From: Achromobacter piechaudii NBRC 102461
Lineage (GTDB): Bacteria; Pseudomonadota; Gammaproteobacteria; Burkholderiales; Burkholderiaceae_B
Direction: 5' to 3'
Assembly (NCBI RefSeq): GCF_001571245.1
Contig: NZ_BCTK01000001.1
Span: forward strand, 372,001-436,000
DNA length: 64,000 bases
How positions within the stretch are numbered: the stretch's first letter is position 1; each line of letters starts with the position of its first letter. This document shows, in pieces, positions 8,556 to 17,289 of this stretch. The notes below the pieces were generated by a model, which had not been told where the DNA came from, made no database searches, and was given only the letters and a program-made list of their open reading frames with translations. A program made the translations under genes and the position numbers.

Positions 8556-10271
8556 TTATTGACGATTTGTTTGTATGGAGGCATTCGGGATAACCCTGGG
8601 TAATAAGGGACTGCATTCTCGTAATACCCACGAGCCGTTGTCGGACCAGGTCAATTCGTGCGTGGGACCGATCCGGGCTAGGAAAACCGCGTCGTGCGAG
8701 ACCACCGCCATGGCGCCGGGATAGTGGGCCAAGGCGTCTTCCAGCGCCTGCACCGAGGCCAGGTCCAGGTGATTGGTGGGTTCGTCCAGCAAGAGCAATT
8801 GCGCCGGCTGCTTGCGCCAGAGCGCGCAGGCGAGCGCGGCCTTGATGCGTTCGCCGCCGCTCAGGGTGGCGGCGGGCGCCTGGACTTGGGCGGGTCCCAG
8901 GCCCAGCAGCGCCAGGCGGCTGCGCAGTTCGCCCGGTGCAAGCGTTGCGCCCAGACCGTCCAGGCTTTGCAGCAGCGACATGTCGTCGCGCAATCCGCTT
9001 GCGCGTTGGTCCAGCATTGCCGTGGGGACGCGCACATCGCAACGACCGTCGCGAGCGCAAACTTCGCCAGCCAGCATCGCCAGCAGCGTGCTTTTGCCGC
9101 AGCCGTTGGGCCCCTGGATCGCCAGCCGGAAAGGGCCGTCCAGGGTCAGCGTGATCGGTCGCGCTTGTGTTGGATAGGGAGGGCGCGCGCCTTCCAGATG
9201 CAGCACGCGCCGGCCGGCGGGCACGCTGGTGTCGGGCAAGGCCAGGGCGACGCCTGCTGCCATCGGCGCATCTTGGGCGGCCTGCCTGACGGCGTCTTCC
9301 AGCGCGGAGCGCGCTTGTTCGCGGCGCAATCGTTCACGTCCGGCGTGCGCCTGGGCGCTGGCCTTTTTGCCGCCCAGCAGGATCGCGGCCTGGTTGGTGT
9401 CGCGAGCGTTGCGGCGATTGCGCGCGCTGCGTTGCTGCTGCGCGTCGTGCTGTTCGCGCAGGGCGCGCAGGCCGGCCGCCCGTTCGTTGCGGGCATGCGC
9501 CAGCGCGGCGACAGCGGCGGCGTCCTGTCTGTCGCGGTGAGCGCGCCAGGCGCTGTAGTTGCCGGCGTGTCCGGTCAGCTCGCCATCGTCCAGTTCGGCA
9601 ATGCCGTCCATCGCATCCAGCAATTGGCGGTCGTGGCTGACGACAATCAGCGCGCCTCGCCACGCATGGATCTTGTCGATCAGCCAATCCCGCGCTTGCG
9701 CGTCAAGGTGGTTGGTGGGTTCGTCCAGCAGCAGTCCATCGGCCTCTTGCAGGAAAGCGCCCGCCAGCGCCACGCGGATCAGCTCGCCGCCACTGGCCGC
9801 GCGCGCGGGATGCTCGGGCGGCCAGTCCGGCAGGCCGGCATCGCCCAGCATGCGCGCCCAATCTTGATGAATCAGCCAATGATCTTCGGCCAGATCGAAA
9901 TCCGCGCGGTCTGTGCTGCCTGCCTCGATACGAGCCAGCGCGCGAAAGCGGTGGCCGAGTCCCGCAACGTCCGCCAACGTGCTGTCGTCGGGGTAGCTGG
10001 GCGCCTGCGGAAGATAGATGATGCTGGCATGCCGGGTTACGCGGCCGGTCTGTGGCGGCACAGCGCCTGCCATCACCTGCAACAGCACGGACTTGCCTGC
10101 GCCGTTGCGGCCGATGAGGCCGTGGCGTCCAAGAGGGAAGTCGTAGCTGATGTCGTCAAGCAGGACACGCCCATCGGGCAGCGCCAGGCTGACGTGCTGC
10201 AAGCTGATGAAGGTGGACGCGGATTGCGTCGGGGAATGCGCCGACGGGGGCGCGCTGTAAGACCGGGCCAT
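8556..10271 (-). CDS. ABC-F family ATPase (Uup/YbiT/EttA-like)
   Basis: A soluble protein of about 571 residues with two ABC domains and no membrane segments. Walker A motifs are GRNGAGKS near the N-terminus and GPNGCGKS in the second half, with ABC signatures ASGGE and LSGGE and DEPTNHLD Walker B in both. An Arg/Ala/Gln-rich charged linker with DRQDAAAVAALAHARNERAA separates them, the position of the P-site tRNA interaction motif in ABC-F translation factors. ATG at 10271 with GGAGAG upstream is chosen over a longer frame to 10337. It probably acts on ribosomes. A resistance role cannot be inferred, because the motif-level specificity is not readable. Confidence 0.9.
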   Translation of the reverse strand: MARSYSAPPSAHSPTQSASTFISLQHVSLALPDGRVLLDDISYDFPLGRHGLIGRNGAGKSVLLQVMAGAVPPQTGRVTRHASIIYLPQAPSYPDDSTLADVAGLGHRFRALARIEAGSTDRADFDLAEDHWLIHQDWARMLGDAGLPDWPPEHPARAASGGELIRVALAGAFLQEADGLLLDEPTNHLDAQARDWLIDKIHAWRGALIVVSHDRQLLDAMDGIAELDDGELTGHAGNYSAWRAHRDRQDAAAVAALAHARNERAAGLRALREQHDAQQQRSARNRRNARDTNQAAILLGGKKASAQAHAGRERLRREQARSALEDAVRQAAQDAPMAAGVALALPDTSVPAGRRVLHLEGARPPYPTQARPITLTLDGPFRLAIQGPNGCGKSTLLAMLAGEVCARDGRCDVRVPTAMLDQRASGLRDDMSLLQSLDGLGATLAPGELRSRLALLGLGPAQVQAPAATLSGGERIKAALACALWRKQPAQLLLLDEPTNHLDLASVQALEDALAHYPGAMAVVSHDAVFLARIGPTHELTWSDNGSWVLRECSPLLPRVIPNASIQTNRQ

Positions 10272-10429
10272 GGATAGCTCTCCAGAACAATGAAACGCTT
10301 TGCGTGGCGGGCGGCAATCGACGCATGCCAAGGGCAAAGAGGTATCGGAAGGAGGGCTTAAAGAATCATGGCCTTGCGGGTCTCCAGGGGGGCGTCTTCA
10401 AAGTGACGCCAAGGAATTTGATCTCGCCC

Positions 10430-10438
10430 GGGGGGGGG
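10430..10438. repeat. Run of nine G between regulator and ABC-F genes
   Basis: A homopolymeric tract of nine G preceded by CCC lies in the 224-bp gap downstream of the Lrp-type gene and about 160 bp upstream of the ABC-F start codon. Long G/C tracts are slip-prone in this family of bacteria. Nothing else clear is seen in the gap. Confidence 0.6.
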
Positions 10439-10495
10439 CGAACGGCAGGGGGTTTGAAGCGCGTCGCCCACGAAAGTTCCCGAGCGACGCGGGCA

Positions 10496-10981
10496 TCAGT
10501 TGTCCAGCAGACGCAGATCGGGCGGGCGGTTTTCGATGATGGCTTCCATACTGAAAAAGCCCGTCACCGTAGACAGTTCAAAGTCCGTGATCAGCTTTTG
10601 ATAGAAGCGATCGTAGCCCGCCATGCCTCGGCAGACGACTTTGATCAGGTAATCCCAATCGCCGCCGATGCGGTAGAACTCCGTCACTTCGGGCAGGCGC
10701 TCGACGTGCTGCCGAAAACCGTCTGCCCAGACCTTGGCGTGGTGGCTGGTGCGGATCATTACGAATACGGTCAGGTCCAACCCCAGCGCAACCAGGCTGA
10801 CCTCGGCGCGCGTGCCGCGAATGATGCCGCAGGCGTTCAAGCGTTGAAGCCTGCGCCAGCATGCGTTCTGGGAAAGTCCAACCCGATCGGCAAGCTCGCG
10901 CTGCGACAGGGAACCATCTTTTTGCAGGCAAGAGATGATGCTCAGATCAAGTTTGTCTATTTTTTCAAGTTGATCGTTCAT
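10496..10981 (-). CDS. Lrp/AsnC family transcriptional regulator
   Basis: A 161-residue protein with the two-domain Lrp layout. An N-terminal helix-turn-helix (LDLSIISCLQKDGSLSQREL, recognition helix SQNACWRRLQRL) is followed by a RAM ligand-binding domain with VTEFYRIGGDWDYLIKVVCRG, where GDWDY is the typical effector loop. ATG at 10981 is preferred over a TTG three codons earlier. It is transcribed away from the class V aminotransferase gene, with a 92-bp shared gap holding an inverted repeat. By family habit it likely senses an amino acid or amino-acid-like substrate of the neighbouring enzyme. Confidence 0.93.
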   Translation of the reverse strand: MNDQLEKIDKLDLSIISCLQKDGSLSQRELADRVGLSQNACWRRLQRLNACGIIRGTRAEVSLVALGLDLTVFVMIRTSHHAKVWADGFRQHVERLPEVTEFYRIGGDWDYLIKVVCRGMAGYDRFYQKLITDFELSTVTGFFSMEAIIENRPPDLRLLDN

Positions 10982-10986
10982 ATGAC

Positions 10987-11064
10987 CCAATATCCGAAAA
11001 TATAAGCAAAATAACGGTGATGTTTGTTGTTGGCTTCCATCGTATGATATTTCGGATCTATTGG
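10987..11064. promoter_or_regulatory. Inverted repeat in the lrp-type / aminotransferase divergent promoter
   Basis: CCAATATCCGAAAATAT (10987-11003) and ATATTTCGGATCTATTGG (11047-11064) are near-perfect reverse complements, differing by one A/T and one inserted C. Their centres are about 60 bp apart, close to six helical turns. The pair brackets the divergent promoter region. Binding by the adjacent Lrp-type regulator, which wraps DNA as an octamer, is an inference. Confidence 0.7.
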
Positions 11065-11073
11065 AAGACCACC

Positions 11074-12561
11074 ATGACTACGCTTACCGCCACGGCCACG
11101 AACCCCGAAGGTCCGTTGCAGCAGTTTCAGAACAGCCTCAACACCCCTGATATCGCCGCCCAGCTTGCCGATGGTTTGATCGGCAAGGATGCCGTCATCG
11201 AAGGACCCTTTGGCCGCAAGCCTTTGGTCTATGCCGACTACGTGGCGTCCGGCCGCGCGCTGATGCAGGTCGAGCGCTTCGTCATGGAACAGGTGCTTCC
11301 CTATTACGCCAATTCCCACACCGAAGCGTCGTACTGCGGTGGCTACATCACCCGCTTGCGCCGCGAAGCCCGCGCCGCGATCGCGCGCTGCTGCGGCGCC
11401 GACGACGCGCACGCAGTGATCTTCGCGGGGTCCGGCGCGACGGCCGGCATCAATCGCCTCGTACATCTGTTTGGCGTACACGCGGCGGTGGCGGCGGGCA
11501 AACCGGTCCGGGTCATCATCGGGCCTTACGAACATCATTCCAATATCCTGCCGTGGCGTGAATGCGGCGCGCAGATTGTCGAAGTCCCGGAAGCCGAGCT
11601 GGGCGGGCCCGATCTGGCCGCGCTGGACGCGGCGCTGCAAGCGCCCGAAGGCACGCTGGTGGTCTGCGCGTTGTCGGCTGCCTCTAACGTGACCGGCATC
11701 GTGGCCGACGTGGCCGGCATCACGCGGCGCGTCAAGCAGGCGGGCGCAAAAATGTTGTGGGACTACGCGGGCGGTGCGCCGTACCTGCCCATCCACATGA
11801 CGCCGGCCCCGGATGCTTCAATCGACGCCATCGTCTTTTCACCGCATAAATTCATTGGCGGGCCGGGCGCTTCCGGCGTGCTGATCGTTCGTCGCGACGC
11901 TGTGCTCGACACCACGCCGACCTGGCCGGGCGGCGGCACGGTCAAATTTGTCTCACCCGAGGGGCACGACTACAGCGCCAGCCTGGAATCGCGCGAAGAG
12001 GCGGGCACGCCGAACGTGGTGGGCGATATCCGCGCCGCCCTGGTGCTGTTGGTCAAGGACGCGCTGGGCGCGGACTTCATGCGCCAACGCAATGCCCACT
12101 TCGTGCAGCGCGCGCTGGCCGCGTGGAAGGGCGCCAAGCAATTGGAACTGTTGGGCTCGCTGTCAGCCGAGCGCCTGCCGATCTTCTCTTTTCGCGTCAG
12201 CGACGGCAAGGGCGGCCATGTGCACCAGCAATTGGTGACGCGCATGTTGAGCGACCGTTTCGGTATTCAGGCGCGCGGCGGTTGCGCCTGCGCGGGGCCG
12301 TATGTCCACCGCCTGCTGGGCATTGGACAGACACAGTCGCGGCAGATGCGGCAAGCCATCCTGGATGGCCGTGAAATTGAAAAGCCCGGCTTCATCCGCT
12401 TGAATTTCAGCGTGCTGCTGTCCGATGACAAGGCGGATTTCATCTTGAATTCCGTCTTGGCGCTGGCCGCCGACGCCACGCAATTCGAAGCGCGCTATGG
12501 CTTCGATCCCAGCCGCGCGATCTTCTTTCCGCAAAGCGTCGAGATGGAAATGTCCATCTGA
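11074..12561 (+). CDS. Class V aminotransferase / cysteine desulfurase-like enzyme
   Basis: A PLP enzyme of 495 residues. The PLP lysine is in SPHKFIGGPG (K259 counted from ATG 11074), and the upstream histidine PYEHHSNILPWR and cysteine-bearing RGGCACAGPY near the C-terminus fit the NifS/CsdA-like class V fold. The length exceeds that of IscS (~400), with an extended N-terminus. ATG at 11074 follows GGAAG with proper spacing; the ATG at 11044 is a weaker alternative. It is divergent from an Lrp-type regulator, which favours an amino-acid substrate (for example cysteine desulfuration or an amino-acid lyase). No sulfur-cluster genes are adjacent. Confidence 0.85.
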   Translation: MTTLTATATNPEGPLQQFQNSLNTPDIAAQLADGLIGKDAVIEGPFGRKPLVYADYVASGRALMQVERFVMEQVLPYYANSHTEASYCGGYITRLRREARAAIARCCGADDAHAVIFAGSGATAGINRLVHLFGVHAAVAAGKPVRVIIGPYEHHSNILPWRECGAQIVEVPEAELGGPDLAALDAALQAPEGTLVVCALSAASNVTGIVADVAGITRRVKQAGAKMLWDYAGGAPYLPIHMTPAPDASIDAIVFSPHKFIGGPGASGVLIVRRDAVLDTTPTWPGGGTVKFVSPEGHDYSASLESREEAGTPNVVGDIRAALVLLVKDALGADFMRQRNAHFVQRALAAWKGAKQLELLGSLSAERLPIFSFRVSDGKGGHVHQQLVTRMLSDRFGIQARGGCACAGPYVHRLLGIGQTQSRQMRQAILDGREIEKPGFIRLNFSVLLSDDKADFILNSVLALAADATQFEARYGFDPSRAIFFPQSVEMEMSI

Positions 12562-12609
12562 GGCTGACGCCGGTCTTTCGGTCTTTCGTTCAGCCCGACG
12601 AGCCGGCGG

Positions 12610-12978
12610 TCAATCTTTCATGTAGCGGCCGCAGGTACGCACCCAGGCCGCTTTCGAATCGGCAAGTTCTTCGGACGCCCGCGTCAGTTCGCGCACGACC
12701 TTTTCCGGGAACGCCGTGCCCTTGCGGCGGCACGCCTCGAAATCATCACTGAGCGCGAAGCGCGCGTCCAGCAGATCCAGACGGCCCTGGCAGAGCTCGC
12801 GGTTCAATTGCAGATCGTTGGCGGCTTCGCGCGTGCGCTGCACATCCTGCGCGCGCTTGATGGCGGCCGACTGGCCGTCGATGCGCGCGACGCAGTCTTC
12901 ATCCGCATGGGCGAGACCGGCTGCGCATGCCGTCATGATGAGAAAAATGGCCAGTGGCCGGCGGTGCTTGGCTGCCAT
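12610..12978 (-). CDS. Secreted hypothetical protein
   Basis: A 122-residue protein with a clear signal peptide (KHRR, then a hydrophobic stretch ending in GLAHA-DE). The mature part is about 95 residues, helical and charged. It has four cysteines (EDCVAR, RELCQG, FEACRR, RTCGRY) that could form two disulfides in the periplasm. I do not recognise the family. It converges with the aminotransferase gene upstream and has no evident operon partner. Confidence 0.65.
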   Translation of the reverse strand: MAAKHRRPLAIFLIMTACAAGLAHADEDCVARIDGQSAAIKRAQDVQRTREAANDLQLNRELCQGRLDLLDARFALSDDFEACRRKGTAFPEKVVRELTRASEELADSKAAWVRTCGRYMKD

Positions 12979-13212
12979 GCGTAAAACCCTGGTGTGGCGT
13001 GGCCTGCATCATAACTGGTGCGAAAGAGGGCTCATGCGATTGCGAGGCGGGGGCCTGCCACTGCATGGAAAACCAGTATGGCCAATCGCGTGAACGCGTC
13101 TACCATCAATCACCGCTCATGAATTTATATAGAAGCCGGCCCGCAATGGGATCGGACGCGCTTTGCGGCTGCTGTTCTGTTTTATCAACACGTACGTTGG
13201 AGATGAAAGAGA

Positions 13213-14442
13213 ATGACAACACCCCTCATCAAGGTCGATCTGGCTCAGTCCCCCTACGAAAACCAACAGATCCATAATCGTTGGCATCCCGACATACCGA
13301 TGGCCGTCTGGGTCAAGCCGGGTGATGATTTCGTTTTGGAAACCTATGATTGGACAGGCGGCGCGATCAAGAACGACGACAGCGCCGACGACGTGCGCGA
13401 CGTGGATCTGTCCACCGTGCACTTTCTTTCGGGTCCGGTGGGTGTCGAGGGCGCGCAGCCCGGCGACCTGCTGGTGGTCGACCTGCTGGATATCGGCGCC
13501 AAGTCCGACAGCCTGTGGGGCTTCAACGGGTTCTTCAGCCGCAACAATGGGGGCGGCTTCCTGACCGAACATTTTCCGCACGCACAGAAATCCATTTGGG
13601 ATTTTCGCGGCATGTTCACCTCGTCGCGCCACATCCCCGGCGTCAACTTTGCGGGGCTGATCCATCCCGGACTGATCGGCTGCCTGCCGGACAAGAAGCT
13701 GCTGCAAACGTGGAACCGGCGCGAACAGGCGCTGATCGACACCAATCCCAATCGCGTGCCGCCCCTGGCCAATCCGCCCGCGCCCAAGACTGCTCACATG
13801 GGAGCCCTGCAAGGCGCTGACCGCGACCGCGCAGCCGCCGAAGGCGCGCGTACCGTGCCCCCTCGCGAGCATGGCGGCAACTGCGACATCAAAGACCTGT
13901 CACGCGGTGCGCGCGTATTCTTTCCGGTCTACGTCGAGGGCGGCGGCCTGTCGGTGGGCGACCTGCATTTCTCGCAAGGCGATGGCGAAATCACGTTCTG
14001 TGGCGCCATCGAAATGGCGGGCTGGGTACACATGCGCGTCACGCTGATCAAGGGCGGCATGGAAAAATACGCCATCAAGAATCCCATCTTCAAGCCCAGT
14101 CCGATCACCCCGGCCTACAAGGACTACCTGATCTTCGAGGGCATTTCGGTGGACGAAGAGGGCAAGCAGCATTACCTGGACGTGAACGTCGCCTATCGGC
14201 AGGCGTGCCTGAACGCGATCGAATACCTGAAGAAATTCGGCTATTCCGGCGCGCAGGCCTATTCGCTCTTGGGGTGCGCACCCGTGCAAGGGCACATCAG
14301 CGGCGTGGTCGACATACCCAACTCTTGCGCCACGCTGTGGCTGCCCACCGAGATCTTCGACTTCGATATTCAGCCGTCGGCGTCGGGGCCCGTTAAACAC
14401 ATCCAGGGCGGGGTGGACATGCCGCTCTCTCGCGACCGCTAG
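13213..14442 (+). CDS. fmdA: Formamidase / acetamidase (FmdA/AmdA family)
   Basis: A 409-residue enzyme of the FmdA_AmdA family, which hydrolyses formamide to formate and ammonia and is typically about 400-410 residues. Family hallmarks include HNRWHPDIP, FVLETYDWTGG, the GPVGVEGAQPGDLLVVD strand, HPGLIG, EHGGNCDIKDL and SVGDLHFSQGDGEI. No signal peptide, so cytoplasmic. It is followed by the fmdB gene, whose ribosome-binding site overlaps the fmdA stop codon, so the two are cotranslated. The 234-bp region upstream has no other gene and presumably carries the promoter. The supposed role is nitrogen scavenging from small amides. Confidence 0.93.
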   Translation: MTTPLIKVDLAQSPYENQQIHNRWHPDIPMAVWVKPGDDFVLETYDWTGGAIKNDDSADDVRDVDLSTVHFLSGPVGVEGAQPGDLLVVDLLDIGAKSDSLWGFNGFFSRNNGGGFLTEHFPHAQKSIWDFRGMFTSSRHIPGVNFAGLIHPGLIGCLPDKKLLQTWNRREQALIDTNPNRVPPLANPPAPKTAHMGALQGADRDRAAAEGARTVPPREHGGNCDIKDLSRGARVFFPVYVEGGGLSVGDLHFSQGDGEITFCGAIEMAGWVHMRVTLIKGGMEKYAIKNPIFKPSPITPAYKDYLIFEGISVDEEGKQHYLDVNVAYRQACLNAIEYLKKFGYSGAQAYSLLGCAPVQGHISGVVDIPNSCATLWLPTEIFDFDIQPSASGPVKHIQGGVDMPLSRDR

Positions 14443-14452
14443 GAGACCCTTG

Positions 14453-14785
14453 ATGCCCATGTATGACTATTCCTGCGGAGGATGCGGCGACTTCGCCGCG
14501 TTGCAGCCGCTGGCGCAGTGGCGCGATCCGGTCGCCTGCCCGCAGTGCGGCGCGCTGTCCGGCCGCATCATCGGCGGCGCGCCAGCCATCTCGGCGTTGT
14601 CGTCTGCCGTGAATCGCGCCCGCGCCGTCAACGAACGCAGCGCGAACGAGCCGCGCAGTTCGCGCTCGGGGCATGGCATGAATTGCGGGTGTTGCGCGGG
14701 GGGCCAGACGCGGGGCAAGACCCGCACCAGCACCGACGGCGCCAAGTCCTTCGCGGGCGCGAGGCCCTGGATGATCAGCCACTGA
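14453..14785 (+). CDS. fmdB: FmdB-family zinc ribbon protein
   Basis: A 110-residue protein beginning MPMYDYSCGGCGDF, with a CxxC (SCGGC) and a second CPQC pair around residue 31, the FmdB-type zinc ribbon. The tail is basic and low in complexity with a terminal CGCC. ATG at 14453 is placed 8 bases after AGGAG; that AGGAG overlaps the TAG stop of fmdA. The family was named as a putative regulator of formamidase, but its molecular function is unproven. An alternative TTG at 14450 would add one residue. Confidence 0.88.
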   Translation: MPMYDYSCGGCGDFAALQPLAQWRDPVACPQCGALSGRIIGGAPAISALSSAVNRARAVNERSANEPRSSRSGHGMNCGCCAGGQTRGKTRTSTDGAKSFAGARPWMISH

Positions 14786-14807
14786 CGCTTGCCACGCGTG
14801 GATGTAG

Positions 14808-14832
14808 AAAGAGCCGGTTCGTCCGGCTCTTT
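14808..14832. terminator. Hairpin terminator-like structure after fmdB
   Basis: AAAGAGCCGG (14808-14817) and CCGGCTCTTT (14823-14832) form a perfect 10-bp stem with a 5-base loop. It lies between the converging fmdB and binding-protein genes. The U-run is short (three), so termination strength is uncertain; it could serve both directions. Confidence 0.65.
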
Positions 14833-14873
14833 GTCTGGCGGCGTGCGATGCACGACGGCGTTGAGATGAAAGC

Positions 14874-15611
14874 TCAGTCTTGCAACGGCGCCACCGCCGC
14901 GCCCTGGATCTTGTGACGCGCCAGCGCGTCGGCTACGAAGCCGGACTTCTTCATGGCTTCGACGTAAGCGGCCAGATACGCGCTGGCCTTATCGCCGCGG
15001 CTCTTGGGCACACCCATGGCTTGGCGGATCAGCATGAAATGACCATCCAGTAGCCGCAGGCCACCCAGCCGGGCCGCATCGGCCTGCAATTGTTGCTTCA
15101 CGCCCGCAGCCACTTCCAGGTTCTGCTCGATGAACGTATCCACGACGGCGGGCGAGGTGGGCGCTCGGTAGATGTCGGCCTGCTTGAGTTCGCGCGTCAG
15201 ATAAAGATCGTAGGCGCTGCCTTTGCCGACCACCACGCGCACGCCCTTGTTGTCGACCTGTTCCATGGCCGTGATCGGCGAATCCTCGCGCACTAGGTAC
15301 GCGCCTTCGATCACGACATAAGGTGCGGTAAAGGCGATCTGTTCGCCGCGCAACGGATCGATCGCGAAAAATCCTACGTCGGCCTGTTCGGCGGCCACGG
15401 CGTTGACCGATTCGCCAGCGGACTTGAACACCACCAATTCCAGCTTGACGTCCAGGCGCCGCGCCAGTTCCGTGGCCAGGTCCACCGACACGCCGCCTGC
15501 TTGACCCGTGGCCGGGTCGGTGTTGGCCAGGATGGGATTGCCCAGGTTGATGGACGCGCGCAGCGTACCGGTGGGAGCGAAGGCGGAAAGCAGTTCGTGG
15601 TCGGTCTTCAT
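14874..15611 (-). CDS. Family 3 solute-binding-like protein lacking a signal peptide
   Basis: A 245-residue protein with the SBP_bac_3 fold of amino-acid receptors: GTLRASINLGNPI opening, GVSVDLATELARRLDVKLE, DVGFFAIDPLRGEQIAFTAPYVV, GVRVVVGKGSAYDLYL. ATG at 15611 has AAGGA correctly spaced, and gives an N-terminus MKTDHELLSAFAPTG without hydrophobic stretch, so no export signal is visible even in the longer frame (to 15638). No permease or ATPase is adjacent. It may be a cytoplasmic sensor or enzyme-like derivative of the fold (compare arogenate/cyclohexadienyl dehydratase homologues). The function is not assigned. Confidence 0.8.
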   Translation of the reverse strand: MKTDHELLSAFAPTGTLRASINLGNPILANTDPATGQAGGVSVDLATELARRLDVKLELVVFKSAGESVNAVAAEQADVGFFAIDPLRGEQIAFTAPYVVIEGAYLVREDSPITAMEQVDNKGVRVVVGKGSAYDLYLTRELKQADIYRAPTSPAVVDTFIEQNLEVAAGVKQQLQADAARLGGLRLLDGHFMLIRQAMGVPKSRGDKASAYLAAYVEAMKKSGFVADALARHKIQGAAVAPLQD

Positions 15612-15737
15612 GGCGTCCTTGGCGGATGAGCGCCGCAAGGGGGCGGCGTGTTGTCCTGGAGAATAGCCGCAAGCGCAGCGCGTGGAAACTGCGTTGCCGG
15701 CCGGCGCGGGCGCTGATGTCAGCGCTGCCGCCTCGCG

Positions 15738-16163
15738 CTATTGGGCGCGGCGCAAAATGTAGTGCGGCGCCAGCGGGCCGGTGGGGCGGGTGCCGTCGCG
15801 GTACAGCATGATGACCTGGTTCTCGGCGACGAAGTAGCGTTGGCTGTCGCCGGAAGCGTCCAACCGGATGGTGCTGCCGTCGGACTCCCAGCTGAACGTG
15901 CCGGTCACGATTTCCGGTTGCGGCTCGCGGTCCAGGTATTGAGTCTGGCGTTCGTAGCGGTCGCCCTTCAATAGCGTCAACCGTGTCTTGATGCCGGGGC
16001 AATCCGCGCAGGGCAGGGTGCCTTCGTAGCTGCCCGGCCAGTCCAGCGCATTGCGGGCAGTGTGGTTATCGGCGGGCGTGTCGCGCGCATCATGGGACTT
16101 GAACGGCGCGCAGCCGGCGAGCAGGGCCAGGCTCAGGGTGCAGGTCAGGGTGGTTTTCATCAT
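15738..16163 (-). CDS. NlpE-like outer-membrane lipoprotein
   Basis: A 141-residue lipoprotein. MMKTTLTCTLSLALLAGC ends in a lipobox (LLAGC) with the lipidated cysteine at residue 18. The mature part has the NlpE N-terminal signature YEGTLPCADCPGIKTRLTL, including the CxxC, and a beta-rich remainder, TFSWESDGSTIRL. NlpE in enterics senses surface contact and copper stress through Cpx. The homologues of this short type often lack the second OB domain, as here. ATG at 16163 with GGAG six bases upstream is chosen; the frame is open far upstream to 16358 but that part is not protein-like. Confidence 0.85.
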   Translation of the reverse strand: MMKTTLTCTLSLALLAGCAPFKSHDARDTPADNHTARNALDWPGSYEGTLPCADCPGIKTRLTLLKGDRYERQTQYLDREPQPEIVTGTFSWESDGSTIRLDASGDSQRYFVAENQVIMLYRDGTRPTGPLAPHYILRRAQ

Positions 16164-16372
16164 GGCGAGCTCCTGGTGGAAAGGGTTTGAAGGAATGGGT
16201 GTCTGGCCGGTGTATCGGGGTTGGCGGGGCAAGCCCGGGTACGCATTCACGATACGGACAGTAACGCAGAGGTGCTGAAACGGGATGTAAGGGTCCAGAC
16301 AGCGCTGAGGCGGCCTTTGCAGTGCGGCTTGACGCCTGCGGTAGACTGCCCGACTCAACCTTTTGACGCGCC

Positions 16373-16609
16373 ATGGATCCTGAACTGCTCAACCTGCTGG
16401 TGACCCGCGACATGCCGTTCGGCAAGTACAAGGGGCGCTGCATCGCCGACCTGCCTGGTCCTTACCTGGCGTGGTTCGCGCGCAAGGGATTTCCGCCTGG
16501 GGAACTGGGCCGGCTGCTGGCGTTGATGCACGAGCTGGATCACAACGGTCTGTCCTCGCTGCTGGAGCCGCTGCGCGCCTCGCGGACGCGGCCATCGCCC
16601 AAGGCGTAG
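16373..16609 (+). CDS. DUF3820 family small protein
   Basis: A 78-residue protein with the DUF3820 signature MPFGKYKGRCIADLPGPYL and WFARKGFPPGELG, the usual size for the family. It is cytoplasmic with no signal. Relatives include the so-called quorum-sensing-regulated virulence factor of Pseudomonas, but the mechanism is unknown, and the PFGKYKG strand also resembles a nuclease-associated module. It is divergent from the NlpE-like gene. Confidence 0.85.
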   Translation: MDPELLNLLVTRDMPFGKYKGRCIADLPGPYLAWFARKGFPPGELGRLLALMHELDHNGLSSLLEPLRASRTRPSPKA

Positions 16610-16851
16610 CGGCCGATGTGGCCTGTCAGGTGCTGACAAGAGCCCGTGGTCGCTGATCGGTGATCGCAGAATGTCGGCAAGCGCGGGCGGCGCGGCCAAC
16701 TTGGAAACGGTGCGAAACAACTGCGGCGCGACTTGTAGCGGTTTGGCACGTCGAGCGCCCGCGCGCGGCGCTACGATAGGCCGGCGCGCCCCGGGGTTCA
16801 GACTCGAAAGCCGGACGTTCCGGGGCGCATGCTCATTCAAGAGAGGACCCT

Positions 16852-17193
16852 ATGAAGAAAACTTCCGTCTCGGCCGTGCTGTTCGCCGCGCTTTGCACCC
16901 TCGGGGGCGCAAGCGTCTCGCACGCGCAGAATGCCGCGCCCGCGTCGCAGGAAATGCAGTTTCCCAGCATGCCCTCCAAGGATGGCAGCCAATCGCCGCC
17001 GTCCACCCTGCGCATGACGGTCACGCCGGATCCCACCACCCCGCCGCCGGTCATCCGCGACACGGAAGAAAGCCGCGCGCAGTATGTGCGTTGCCGCGAG
17101 GTGTCCGACCGCGCGGCTGTGTCGAACGCGCAGATGCAGTCGGGCGTTGCGCAATGCCTGAGAGAGCTGGAGCAACGCCGCCAGCAGCAGTAA
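16852..17193 (+). CDS. Secreted hypothetical protein
   Basis: A 113-residue protein with a signal peptide (MKKTSVSAV, hydrophobic core, cleavage after VSHA). The mature chain is proline-rich up to residue 65 (TVTPDPTTPPPVIRD) and then carries a cysteine pair in a helical tail (YVRCREVSD, VAQCLRELEQRRQQQ). A GAGAGGACC ribosome-binding region precedes the ATG. The family is not recognised. It converges on the type VI secretion remnant but shows no relation to it. The 242-bp gap upstream (16610-16851) holds no gene that I can support. Confidence 0.65.
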   Translation: MKKTSVSAVLFAALCTLGGASVSHAQNAAPASQEMQFPSMPSKDGSQSPPSTLRMTVTPDPTTPPPVIRDTEESRAQYVRCREVSDRAAVSNAQMQSGVAQCLRELEQRRQQQ

Positions 17194-17289
17194 GAGTCAG
17201 TGCAGGGCCGGCCGCGCACTTGTCGTGGCCGGCCCTGCGGCAATTTCCGCAACAGCTGCCAGTGCCGCAACTCTTGCAACCGCCGTCCA

